Origin: Amphiduros pacificus
Taxonomy: Eukaryota > Annelida > Polychaeta > Phyllodocida > Hesionidae
Assembly (NCBI GenBank): GCA_949316495.1
Contig: OX439001.1
Coordinates: 54,040,556-54,104,555 of the forward strand
Length of the DNA stretch: 64,000 bases
Reading direction: 5' to 3'
The notes under the pieces were generated by a model. That model did no database searches. It was not told where the DNA came from and was given only the letters and a program-made list of their open reading frames with translations. Of this stretch, positions 48,188-58,944 are shown piece by piece; position 1 is the first letter of the stretch; each line of letters begins with the position of its first letter. Position numbers and translations under genes: made by a program.

Positions 48188-51100
48188 ATGACCGACGTCA
48201 AGGTGACAGGTGCACTCCTGCTGCTTGGGATCATTGCGGCTGTGCATGGTAAGTGTGTTTAATTCCTGCAGCTGTGTATGGTAAGTGTGTTTACTTCCCG
48301 CAGCTGTGTATGATGTGTTTGATTCCTGCAGCTGTGTATGATGTGTTTGATTCTTGCAGCTGCGTCTGGTAAGTGTGTTTAATTCCTGCAGCTGTGCATG
48401 GTAAGTGTGTTTAATACCTGCAGCTGTGTATGATGTGTTTGATTCTTGCAGCTGTGTCTGGTAAGTGTGTTTAATTCCTGCAGCTGTGCATGGTAAGTGT
48501 GTTTACTTCCCGCAGCTGTGTATGATGTGTTTGATTCCTGCAGCTGTGTCTGGTAAGTGTGTTTAATTCCTGCAGCTGTGCATGGTAAGTGTGTTTAATT
48601 CCTGCAGCTGGGTATGGTAAGTGTGTTTAAGTCCTGCAGCTGTGTCTGATGTGTTTGATTCATTCCTGCAGCTGTGCATGGTAAGTGAGGTCGATTCCTG
48701 CAGCTTGACACAGCAGATGAGGTTGATTCCTTAAGCCAGATACCATATATTTATGCAGATGACACTCAAATCTATATTGCTATGGTCCATAAAAGAAGAT
48801 ATTAAGTGCACAGACCTAGAATTGAGCTAGATCTGCATATATGATAGATCTACATAGTCACAGATTTACAAGGAAAAGAGGATAATGTTACATGAAAGAA
48901 CTGATGCAAAAAATATATTCGGCCTATCCGGTTGAGGGCGATTTAGGGAATAACTATGGGTTGTTTTGGTACAAGGATCTCAATCTATTATAGTGACATA
49001 ACAAAGATATGATATGATGTTTGGTATGACAATGAATACCACCACTAATTAGGACACCATTCTTACAATGCCTGGTGCTGGTCATTTATTACTCAGGGTG
49101 ACAAAGGATTAACCCGTTGTCCTTGTAAATCTGTGACCGGATGGGTTGTCATGTCAAGGACCTGCGACATGACAATTCAGTGAGGCAGCACTATATCTGC
49201 TACAAGTAGGTCTCATCACGAAAGTGATGTAAAACCCCAAACAAACAAACAAACAAATGCACATTATGGTACAAGGTTTGGCTGGTTCTTGATCACCTCA
49301 TGGTCCACAACAGTGTCAGGCAACCATCCTTCCATGTCTGTAAGGCACTTTTATACCATAAAGATAATTTAATTGTTTTAGCACTAAGTTACTACACTTG
49401 GTGCTTTGACTATTTGTGGTATTAGCACTAGTTTTCTCTTGTTATTGTATCTCTGAGATCGGTGCATTTGGTGCTTTGGACCTATTAGCACGTATTACAC
49501 ATTAATATCTACTTTTCTCCATGTTTTATTCTTATCATGTTTTGACAGTTACGGATTATTCCTACTCTCTTATGACATACCTACCTTTCTTTCCCAATAA
49601 TTTCATTTCCCTAAACTATACTTCTAACTATCTATAACTAAACTTAAGATATAACTAAACTTAAATCTACCTATCTTTCCCAATAATATTTCCTGTAACC
49701 TTCTATTAATGAACATTAATTAATCCTTCAGGCATGGGCCTCAGTTTATATGAGAAATTGGGACATGAATGCAATCATCGTAAAGGAACTGGACTAAGCA
49801 GGCACTCTAACCAACTGTGCCATGGCCTGTTGCCCAATACATATTGAATATCTCAACTGGCTAAACATACTTTGATTTATTGCATTGCAGGTGCCCCAGC
49901 AACAAACAAACCGGTATGTATATCATCCTGTGATGGAGTGGCCAATGGTGATTATCAATCCTGCAATGGCTGCCACGTCTATGCATCTTGCTCCAATGGT
50001 GATCTTTATGATAACCGCCCATGTCCTACTGGACTGGTGTGGGATGATATCAAGAAGAGATGTGAATACAAATCTCAGACATGTACAACAGGAGGCCTGT
50101 GTGTTACCACTTGCAAAGGTCTACCTGATGGAGACTACCAGTCTTGCCAGGGTTGTAATGTATTTGTGACATGCAGCAATGAAATCACATATGATGGAAG
50201 AGAATGCCCAGCTGATCTGGTTTGGGATGACAATGTCAGAGAGTGCAGATATACATCTACTACTTGCTTTGACCAACCAAAACAAACTAAAAAGTCAGTG
50301 GCACCAGAGGAAAATAAGCCAGATGAATTGAAAGGTAAATGACTACAATTCAAATATTTGAATACCTTTATTTGAAAGTATAATCAACCGATCAGGAGTT
50401 GAAACCATATATTATGAATAAATTACATAACAATTAAAATACTTATTAGCTTTAACATGGCTATTCAGGAGCATATAATGCTTAATTTTACACTGCTTAA
50501 TAAATACATTCTGAGCTATAGTTTGCTTTATTCTTCAAATTTATTTACAAAAGTTTAATCAATAGTTTTATTAAAAGAATCATCAAAGAGGGAGTCAAGT
50601 TCCTGTGTATCATCTTGTGATGGAGTGGCCAACGGTGATTATCAATCCTGCAATGGCTGCCACATCTATGCATCTTGCTCCAATGGTGATCTTTATGATA
50701 ACCGCCCTTGTCCTACTGGACTGGTGTGGGATGATATCAAGAAGAGATGTGAATACAAATCTCAGACATGTACAACAGGGGGCCTGTGTGTTACCACTTG
50801 CAAAGGTCTACCTGATGGAGACTACCAGTCTTGCCAGGGTTGTAATGTATTTGTGACATGCAGCAATGAAATCACATATGATGGAAGAGAATGCCCAGCT
50901 GATCTGGTTTGGGATGACAATGTCAGAGAGTGCAGATATACATCTACTACTTGCTTTGACCAACCAAAACAAACTAAAAAGTCAGTGGCACCAGAGGAAA
51001 ATAAGCCAGATGAATTGAAAGGTAAATGACTACAATTCAAATATTTGAATACCTTTATTTGAAAGTATAATCAACAGATCAGGAGTTGAAACCATATATT

Positions 51101-53051
51101 ATGAATAAATTACATAACAATTAAAATACTTATTAGCTTTAACATGGCTATTCAGGAGCATATAATGCTTAATTTTACACTGCTTAATAAATACATTCTG
51201 AGCTATAGTTTGCTTTATTCTTCAAATTTATTTACAAAAGTTTAATCAATAGTTTTATTAAAAGAATCATCAAAGAGGGAGTCAAGTTCCTGTATATCAT
51301 CTTGTGATGGAGTGGCCAACGGTGATTATCAATCCTGCAATGGCTGCCACATCTATGCATCTTGCTCCAATGGTGATCTTTATGATAACCGCCCTTGTCC
51401 TACTGGACTGGTGTGGGATGATATCAAGAAGAGATGTGAATACAAATCTCAGACATGTACAACAGGAGGCCTGTGTGTTACCACTTGCAAAGGTCTACCT
51501 GATGGAGACTACCAGTCTTGCCAGGGTTGTAATGTATTTGTGACATGCAGCAATGAAATCACATATGATGGAAGAGAATGCCCAGCTGATCTGGTTTGGG
51601 ATGACAATGTCAGAGAGTGCAGATATACATCTACTACTTGCTTTGATCAACCAAAACAAACCAAAAAGTCAGTGGCACCAGAGGAAAATAAGCCAGATGA
51701 ATTGAAAGGTATTTGTTATGTTTACAATTTAGATATTTTTATTCATAAGTTTGTTTTATTATATAAAAGGTCAGGATAAATGTTGGAATTGTACACATAA
51801 GACTTTTTAACGTTCGAGCATACATTATGTTTTAAATATATAGTGTCGGAAACAGGTATTACATAATATTAACATAAAATCATTCTTTTTATATTGGAAA
51901 TAATGATTTTCCTTGGACATCTTACATCCATATATTTTGTTTAATGAGTGCCCAGAATTATATGGCCATACAATTATACATTAAAAGAATCATCAAAGAG
52001 GGAGTCAAGTTCCTGTGTATCATCTTGTGATGGAGTGGCCAACGGTGATTATCAATCCTGCAATGGCTGCCATGTCTATGCATCTTGCTCCAATGGTGAT
52101 CTTTATGATAACCGCCCATGTCCTACTGGACTGGTGTGGGATGACATCAAGAAGAGATGTGAATACAAATCTCAGACATGTACAACAGGGGGCCTGTGTG
52201 TTACCACTTGCAAAGGTCTACCTGATGGAGACTACCAATCTTGCCAGGGTTGTAATGTATTTGTGACATGCAGCAATGAAATCACATATGATGGAAGAGA
52301 ATGCCCAGCTGATCTGGTTTGGGATGACAATGTCAGAGAGTGTAGATATACATCTACTACTTGCTTTGACCAACCAAAACAAACCAAAAAGTCAGTGGCA
52401 CCAGAGGAAAATAAGCCAGATGAATTGAAAGGTATTTATAATTATGTCAATTTAGATATTTTATTCATAAGTTTGTTTTTTAATACAATAGAACTTTATG
52501 TATTGTGTTTGAAACAGGTTTACATGATATTAACAAAAAAATAGCTATATTAATGGAAAAAATCTATTTCTGTGTACATTTTACATCCATGTATTTCTTT
52601 CTAAATGCCCAAATTTATACGAATACATATTTATATATTTAAAGTATCATCAAAGAGGGAGTCAAGTTCCTGTATATCATCCTGTGATGGAGTGGCCAAT
52701 GGTGATTATCAATCCTGCAATGGCTGCCACATCTATGCATCTTGTTCCAATGGTGATCTAATTGACAACCGCCCATGTCCTGTTGGTCTGGTGTGGGATG
52801 ACTCTGTTAAGAAGTGCGAGTACATATCCCAAACTTGCAACACAGGTGGTCTGTGTATCACATCATGTAAAGATATCCCTGATGGGGACTACCAGTCTTG
52901 TCAAGGATGTCATGTGTATGCTACATGCAGCAATGGAGACATCTATGACGACCGAACATGCCCTGCAGGTCTCCTGTGGGATGACAATCTCAGAAGATGT
53001 GATTTTAAATCATCAACATGCAATGCAGTTTCTCTCAGGCTTCACAACTAA
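48188..53051 (+). CDS. Secreted multi-domain chitin-binding (peritrophin-A/CBM14-like) protein
   Basis: Six exons join in phase 1: 48188-48248, 49891-50334, 50578-51021, 51265-51708, 51988-52431 and 52645-53051 (747 residues, TAA stop). Exon 1 is a signal peptide (MTDVKVTGALLLLGIIAAVH). Each later exon encodes two cysteine-rich modules of the type C-x3-C-x10-C-x2-C-x5-C-x10-C-x12-C-x6-C with DYQSCNGCHVYASCSNG, CPTGLVWDD and C, a peritrophin-like pattern, so about ten modules in all. Exons 2-5 are each 444 nt and nearly identical; exon 6 is more diverged and lacks the charged linker (KKSVAPEENKPDELK). Peritrophin modules bind chitin in extracellular matrices; this protein may be part of a cuticle, shell, gut or mucus matrix, which is inferred. 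AATAAA follows the stop by 108 nt. Confidence 0.9.
48232..48712. repeat. 32-bp array containing the signal-peptide exon donor
   Basis: About 15 copies of a unit made of a 9-nt block (CTGTGCATG and variants), GTAAGTGTGTTTAATTCCTG and CAG. The first copy is the real end of exon 1 with its donor. About nine copies keep GTAAGT; others have lost it in a 28-bp variant. Nearly all keep TTCCTGCAG before the 9-nt block, an acceptor-like motif. Confidence 0.96.
49100..49257 (+). mobile_element. 5'-truncated tRNA-derived SINE with (CAAA)n tail
   Basis: Shares AACCCGTTGTCCTTGTAAAT, GGTTGTCATGTCAAGGACCT and CAGTGAG with the full-length copy at 53673-53955. It ends in AAAGTGATGTAAAACCCC and a run of CAAA. 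It lies in intron 1 of the chitin-binding gene. Confidence 0.8.
49729..49836 (-). mobile_element. 5' part of a tRNA-derived SINE
   Basis: On the minus strand, TGGCACAGTTGGTTAGAGTG is an excellent tRNA box A. It is followed by a degraded box B and the SINE body ending near TGAGGCCCATGCCTG. The 3' part is missing. Confidence 0.75.
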
Positions 53052-53158
53052 GAATGTTATTATCATTAATATGATACCCTGAGGGAATACATATATATAT
53101 GTATAATATCAAAAAGATCCCCCTTGAAAGAATGTATTGACATTTACAAGTATTATAG

Positions 53159-53164
53159 AATAAA
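53159..53164 (+). terminator. Polyadenylation signal of the chitin-binding gene
   Basis: AATAAA 108 nt after the stop codon on the coding strand. Confidence 0.6.
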
Positions 53165-53672
53165 ATCGATTTTATATTTAGAACTTTGTTTACAAATGAT
53201 GTCCACCTTAGTGTAGGAAGGTATGGATTCTTACCAACATGCACCCTCTATAGTGTAACAAAATTTAGTTTATATAATACAGCATGGCCACCATTAATTG
53301 CTGCTGCATGATCATTTTGCTGAAATGATTATTATATATTCTCTGAGGTTCAACCAATTATTCATTTGACATGGGTGATAATACCCTCCTATTACATGTA
53401 CATCTCTTAAGAGAAATCAAGTACGTCGTCAACCATTATTCGGCCATCTTGATTTTGATTTCAAATGGACTCATTGAGTATATATCAACATGTTAGCTCC
53501 TTATAAAACCTACATCCTACCAGATTACTTTACATCTAACCTCATTGATTTTGTTTAATTACTATTTTCTATTTCTAAGTTCAAGTTAAATATATATAAT
53601 GTGTTTGGACATTATGCGGCACACTTCATATTCAATGTAAGTAATAACATGCTAACTTCACATACCTACCAA

Positions 53673-53955
53673 GCCACGAGCCATGACGCAGTTAATTAAA
53701 ATGCCAGCATAATAGCACCGGTTCCTCTGTGGTGATCCATAGGTCGTGGGTTCGATCCCCAGCCATGCCGAGATTGAAATCATGATACAATTTCACACAT
53801 AAGCTGAGGCCCGTGCCTAAAGGGTTAGCCCGTTGTCTTTGTATATCTGTGACTGGGTGGGTTGTCATGTCAAGGACCTGGGACATGAAAATTCAGTGAG
53901 CCAGCACTATATCTGAAATAATGTTGAAAGTGATGCTAAATCCCAAACAAACAAT
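53673..53955 (+). mobile_element. Full-length tRNA-derived SINE with 12-bp target duplication
   Basis: CATACCTACCAA flanks the element at 53661-53672 and 53956-53967. The head has a box A-like CCATGACGCAGTTAATTAAA and a consensus box B GGGTTCGATCCC. The body is shared with the other copies here, and the tail is TCCCAAACAAACAA. At 283 bp it looks like a complete, fairly recent copy. Confidence 0.88.
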
Positions 53956-54149
53956 CATACCTACCAACAGAGAATCACCTAGAAATTGGTGTCTTTTGAT
54001 CTATTTGCATTAATTTTGATACAAGACATACATACTTTTAGAAAAGCTGCTCTCTGAAATAACTGAATTATAGCTTCCTCCATAAAATAACTTGATATAG
54101 TGATGAAAATCTTAACCATTTATGTGATTTACCAGTGAAAAGGCTACAT

Positions 54150-54216
54150 TTTAACGTGGCTCAGTGTGTAAGACGTCTCCATGCTAAAGGTCTTGGGTTC
54201 TATTCCCAGTTGGGAC
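54150..54216 (+). mobile_element. tRNA-like head of a dispersed repeat (plus orientation)
   Basis: Box A-like TGGCTCAGTGTGTAAGACG and box B-like GGTTCTATTCC are spaced as in a tRNA, but no acceptor stem forms. It is in the left arm of the foldback; its inverted partner is at 57113-57178. Confidence 0.65.
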
Positions 54217-55390
54217 AAGTACTTTTTTCATGCTGAAGATGAAAATTTCATATTAAGGATTTATTTTAGCAATATGCAAAATATGCAATATGTCAGAACA
54301 GATATATTTGAAATGTTTTTTGTGAATGCAGAAATATTAGAATAAAATTTTTTGTCAATGTAGAAATAGCACCAAATAGTTGTAAAAACATACATACTGA
54401 TATTTCCAATATATGCCACTCCCAAACTATAAACGATCCATTCAAAATTGCTTTTGACCATATTAAATGGCCTTATACATGTGAATGCATTACTCTCCAC
54501 AGCAGATCCAGGATTTATACCTGGCTCTGCAAGTAAACGGCATATTCAACTCTTTGGTTGAGTGCACAGGGGACACACCCAGTGCAAGCAACCAGGACAC
54601 AATGAGTAAAATATTTCATCACATGGGGTAACATGGCCAATTGGTGTCATTGTTATTATAAGAAAGTGAGTAGAGTAAGGATTGAGATGTTAGTGACATG
54701 TGTACCAAAATAGTCAGACAAAAGTAGTCAGCAGGGGATGTACCATTAATCCTCAAGGGAGGAGGAGGAAAAAATCTTGACTTTTTCTTCTTGGGCAAAG
54801 CTTATATGTCAGGCCTCACCATGAACTGACTGAATAGCATTGTAAGTCATGTAAAATCCTGAACAAAATTATATAAATGGTATAATCTTTCAACCAGATA
54901 TTTCAAATACACTCCTCTCCCAAATTACGAATGCTCCATTCTAAATTACTTTTGAACATATGAAATAAGCATGTGCACGTGTACAGTTGTGTTGTTGTGC
55001 ATGAGCATGTACCATGAGCCAGCCAATTGACCAACTATATGGTAATTGCATGCAAATATGCGGACTAAGTCTGTGCAAGGAACAACGTATTGCTGCAGAG
55101 GTAGTGAATGATTCTACCTCGCCATGCAGAGTAGTGCATGTACAAGAGACAACTTCCTGCAGACACAGGTAGTTGACAATTCAAGTCAGTTGACCTTGTT
55201 ATGCAATGAGCTTATGGAGGTTCTCATGTGGGTAGAATGACATGGATATGTTGTTAATAGCACAGCATTGTTGATTTCATCCCATATCATGCCTACACAG
55301 ATGAGCATTTACCTCATAGTTTCAACTCTATAATTATATTGCCAGTTATATACTGGTACAGAGTTAACACCATGCCTAATCTAGAGAGAG

Positions 55391-55640
55391 ATTACATAAT
55401 AATAATAATAATCATAAAATTTATATAGCGCTGAATACCAGATAAAATCTGTTCATAGCGTTTCATTCAAAACATAAGTTTTGAATAGGTAGGTTTTCAG
55501 CTTACTCATAAAGAGTTCAGCTGAGATACAAGTTCTAAGGTCAGTGGGAAGGTCATTCCATAGCCTAGGGCCCACAGAAGAGAATGTAGGTACCATCATT
55601 TGATCGGAGGGATCTTTCGCCCGTCTTAACTTGTAATAGG
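55391..55640 (-). mobile_element. LINE 3' end (CR1/L2-like), 5'-truncated
   Basis: Read on the minus strand, it encodes the end of a LINE reverse transcriptase (SSVGPRLWNDLPTDLRTC, KLKTYLF), then TGA. A short 3' UTR follows with the hairpin at 55439-55451, AGCGCTATATAAATTTTATG and an ATT tail at 55397-55412. It lies inside the foldback region. Confidence 0.85.
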
Positions 55641-55827
55641 TCCTTTATGTAAGACGGCGCCTACTTGTGCCAAAGAAAAACCTTGACAGAATGTCTACAA
55701 ATATGTATACAAAAAGAAAACTGCAAAAAAAAAAAACTTCCCCTTTGCACATTTTGGAGATCATGCAGTTGATAAAACACAATTTATTCCATGCTAAGGT
55801 AATGTTGAAGTGATGTGAGATGAATAA

Positions 55828-56190
55828 AGAATATATCCAGTGTAATGCAATGTTTCCTAGTGATATTTCATGAAGCATATGTGTCTCACAGGTCAGATTA
55901 TATCCATTTAAGTTCACTCATAACAAGATTGCTCATTCAAAAGTCCACAATATTCTGATTGAATGTATTTAAGAATGAGTATTGTTTGCAGGTATATTTT
56001 AAGGGTTGGTGAATTGTAACAACACCTTTGATAGGTACAGTCCATGTTTAATTTTTAAATGTGGATCCAGGCTAAATGTTGAGTGAGCAATCTTGCTATG
56101 AGAAAAGGTCAAGGCATAACATCAGACCTGTGAAACACATGATAATGCTGAAACACTTGGAATTATTGCATTGCACTGGATATATTCATA
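55828..56190. repeat. Inner inverted repeat (about 107-bp arms)
   Basis: Bases 55828-55934 are a diverged reverse complement of 56083-56190, sharing GAATATATCCAGTG, AATGCAAT, TCACAGGTC and AGCAAGATTGCTCA-like blocks. The loop is about 150 bp. Its centre is about 500 bp from the centre of the large inverted repeat, so it is a separate duplication. Confidence 0.7.
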
Positions 56191-56294
56191 GATGCTCAAG
56201 GTTGGCCTCATGATCAACTTACTCAAAGTTTGAAGTCTATGATAAAATTTTGAAATTGGATCCATGTTATAATTCTTCTTTGTCTGAATTAAAA

Positions 56295-57110
56295 TAAAAT
56301 TGAAATATGAAGATTTCATATTTGTTTTCTACATAAAGTTACTATTTTTTATATTTTCTATGTTGGCAAAAACATATTCAACATGTTCTGACAGGCATAT
56401 TGCTCAAATATTACCCCAGTATAAAGATTTTATATTTGTTTACCACATGAAGTCAGTATTATTCATATTGTCTATGTTTGCAAAATAAAATAATAAAAAT
56501 TATATTATTCTGATATGCAAATTACTCAATAAGGATTCCAATATGATGATTTCATCTTTTTTTTTTTTTTTTTTTGTATCAAGTCATTTCTATTATTTTA
56601 TACTCTTCTGCATTTGCAAAAGACAAATCAATTTATGTTTTCTGAAGTACATATCACTCAAACAGAACCCCAATATTAAGATTTCACCTTCAGCATAAAA
56701 ATAATACTTTTCCCAACCAGGATTTGAACCCTGGACCTTTCGCATAGAACATCTTAACCACTGAGCCACGTATCACCCTGTGTCAGTACTGTAGAAGACT
56801 TGTATGAAAATTAAAATTGTTCCATTTCTTTGCTAATATAGATATTTTATTTTTTTATTTTTTTTTGTATTTTCTCCATTTGCAAAAAAAAATAAAAATA
56901 AAGAAAAGAAGAATAAAAACAATACATTTTATGTGTTCTGACTTTCATTTTGCTATAAAAAGATCCCAACATGAAGATTTCACCTTTATTTATTGTATAA
57001 AGTCATTATTTTTTATAATTTCTATCAAAAGATTTCAATTCTATATGCTCTGATGTGCATGTTGCAAAAATAAAACTTCAAAATGAAGAGGAAAAACACA
57101 TTCTTGCTCC
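56295..57110. repeat. Degenerate about 120-bp tandem repeat
   Basis: At least five diverged units each start near TGAAGATTTCA and contain a ATAAAGTCATTATTTTT-like stretch, TTTCTATGTTTGCAAAA and an AACATGTTCTGA-like end. Unit starts are near 56308, 56421, 56541, 56670 and 56970. A tRNA-like head interrupts the fourth. Confidence 0.7.
56713..56778 (-). mobile_element. tRNA-like head of a dispersed repeat (minus)
   Basis: On the minus strand, TGGCTCAGTGGTTAAGATG and GGGTTCAAATCCTGG match tRNA boxes A and B. The flanks do not pair as an acceptor stem, so it is a SINE-type head and not a tRNA gene. Confidence 0.65.
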
Positions 57111-57112
57111 TG

Positions 57113-57178
57113 GCAGGAATCGAACCACAGACCTTTAGCATGGGAGACAGATGTCTTACCCACTGAGCCATGTTGAAA
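57113..57178 (-). mobile_element. tRNA-like head of a dispersed repeat (minus, right arm)
   Basis: On the minus strand, TGGCTCAGTGGGTAAGACAT and GGTTCGATTCC match boxes A and B. It is the inverted counterpart of the head at 54150-54216. Confidence 0.65.
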
Positions 57179-57659
57179 AGTATGATTTGACCTTCTCACT
57201 GGTACATCACACAAATAATCAACATCTTTAAAAAAAATTCCAAAAATATGTTCATCTAAGATGATATCAATAGTAATGCAAATAGATCAAAAGAAACAGA
57301 TATTTATAACTCATCTCTCATTTAAATCTAACCATTTTCTAGGTGATTCTCTGTAGGTCAGTATATAAGGTTAGCATGTAGTTATTTATATTGAATATAA
57401 GGTGTGTCTTATAATGTCCATACACAGTTTATATATTTAACTATAACTCATAAAACAGAGAATTGTAATAAGCCAAAGAAAATCAGTTACTGGAGTGGTG
57501 CACATTTTTCTGGAGAATTCATATGGAAAGTAGTCCAGTAGGATGTTAGTTTCATAGGGAGTTTATGTGTTGATATGTACTCAATGAGTTCACTCATAAC
57601 AGAAATCAAGATGGCCGAATGTTGGTTGGGAAAGTGCTTGATTTCTCTTAAGGGGAGTA

Positions 57660-58890
57660 CGTCATGTATAGAAATACCTGATGTAAAATAAGCTTAAATT
57701 AATTGTTGGTTATTCTGCTTTGTTACCACACAACGTTAATTTAAAAGAATCTATACAGTTAAACAATAAATTATTATAATGAATAATCATTATATTGATA
57801 ATAATCATTATATTTCTGTCAAGCAGTATTCTTTGTATTGTGCCTCAATCTTTCATACACTTTAATCATAGATTTATTTTTGAAAATATGGAAACCTACA
57901 TCTTGAATTCCAGGCCTCTTATGCTTCATTATGTGGTAATTTTATCCAGGCTAGCTATGAACTATTGTCTTGTGGAAGCATTACGCAATATTAAGTAGAG
58001 CAATACTGATTTGTGGTTTACTACAAAAAATAAGCCATACATTATGGTATGTTTCCTTGCAAGCTCCGAAATGTCATATATTATCATTATGATATTATGG
58101 ACGTGACCTGTATATAAACTACGCATGAGTCGGACAGTCTTTCTCTGCACTGAACCATCTCTCTGCCTGGAATTTACAAAATAAATATATCAGAATGCAC
58201 ATTAAGCCGTTTTGCAACTCCTGGCACCAAAGGGATCAATCATTGTGATATATGATGAAGAAAAGAGAGAGAATATGGCACCTTTTCAAGGGGAGTTGTT
58301 CTGGACGTCATCAGCAACAAGGGAAAGTCTACACATTTACTACCATTTAGTATTGTTTGAAGCAATGAGTATATCTATTAACATATGTGTTCCCTTTGAT
58401 CTTTGAAATCAACAGGTGATGACCTTTATAACACAGACAATAGATCTCTTATGTCTATGACTATTACTATGTGGATGGCAATGAATAATGCTCCATTTTA
58501 TTGAGGTTATAAAATTAGAACAAAACACTTTTGGCAGGATTCGAAATCATATTAAAAAAGTGACACCAATTATCAAGTTTACCAGAAAATGCCACAAGGT
58601 TATTGATTCCGCCTAGCCCTATATATATGGAAAGATCTGACTTAAATCGTGTCTTGACAATGAACTGACAAGAACTAAGGTAGACTAAGGTGACTAAGGT
58701 AGGCTTGATTAATATCTTAGAAAACATGTATAAGCAGCACTCCTCTCAAATGCACAATTGCAAACTGAAATCAGTAAATTGTTGATGTATTTAACACATA
58801 CTCAGATCCATATCTCTAAACAGATAATCAATCTCAGTTTATTTCAATGGAATATGAAATAACCTCTTCATCTGAAGTTTCTTTTTACTT
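57660..58890. other. Intergenic region upstream of the GPCR gene
   Basis: AT-rich, with no supported gene. Short frames at 57795-58406 lack domain signatures. Confidence 0.45.
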
Positions 58891-58895
58891 TGCAG
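58884..58895 (+). promoter_or_regulatory. Possible 5' UTR splice acceptor of the GPCR gene
   Basis: A pyrimidine-rich stretch ending in TTTACTTTGCAG lies 50 bp upstream of the GPCR start codon. It suggests a non-coding first exon further upstream; no donor could be assigned. Confidence 0.4.
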
Positions 58896-58944
58896 GTGTG
58901 TATAGGTCTCAACGGTTTTTCATAGATCTGTTTTATGGTAAAAG

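Larger units (their letters stand above)
53405..57652. repeat. 4.2-kb inverted-repeat (foldback-like) region
   Basis: The left arm (about 53405-54230) and right arm (about 57100-57652) are diverged reverse complements in matching order. Shared blocks include TTAAGAGAAATCAAG, TTCGGCCATCTTGAT, ACTCATTGAGTA, AGAGAATCACCTAGAAA and TTTTGATCTATTTGCATTA, then a tRNA-like head. By eye the identity is roughly 70-80 percent. The left arm carries a later SINE insertion that the right arm lacks. The interior has a second hairpin, a LINE tail and degenerate tandem units. No transposase is seen. Confidence 0.75.

Noticed and set aside
54150-57178. Real tRNA genes at the box A/box B matches
   Set aside because: Acceptor and anticodon stems do not pair, and the heads are joined to repeat bodies. 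They are SINE-type heads.
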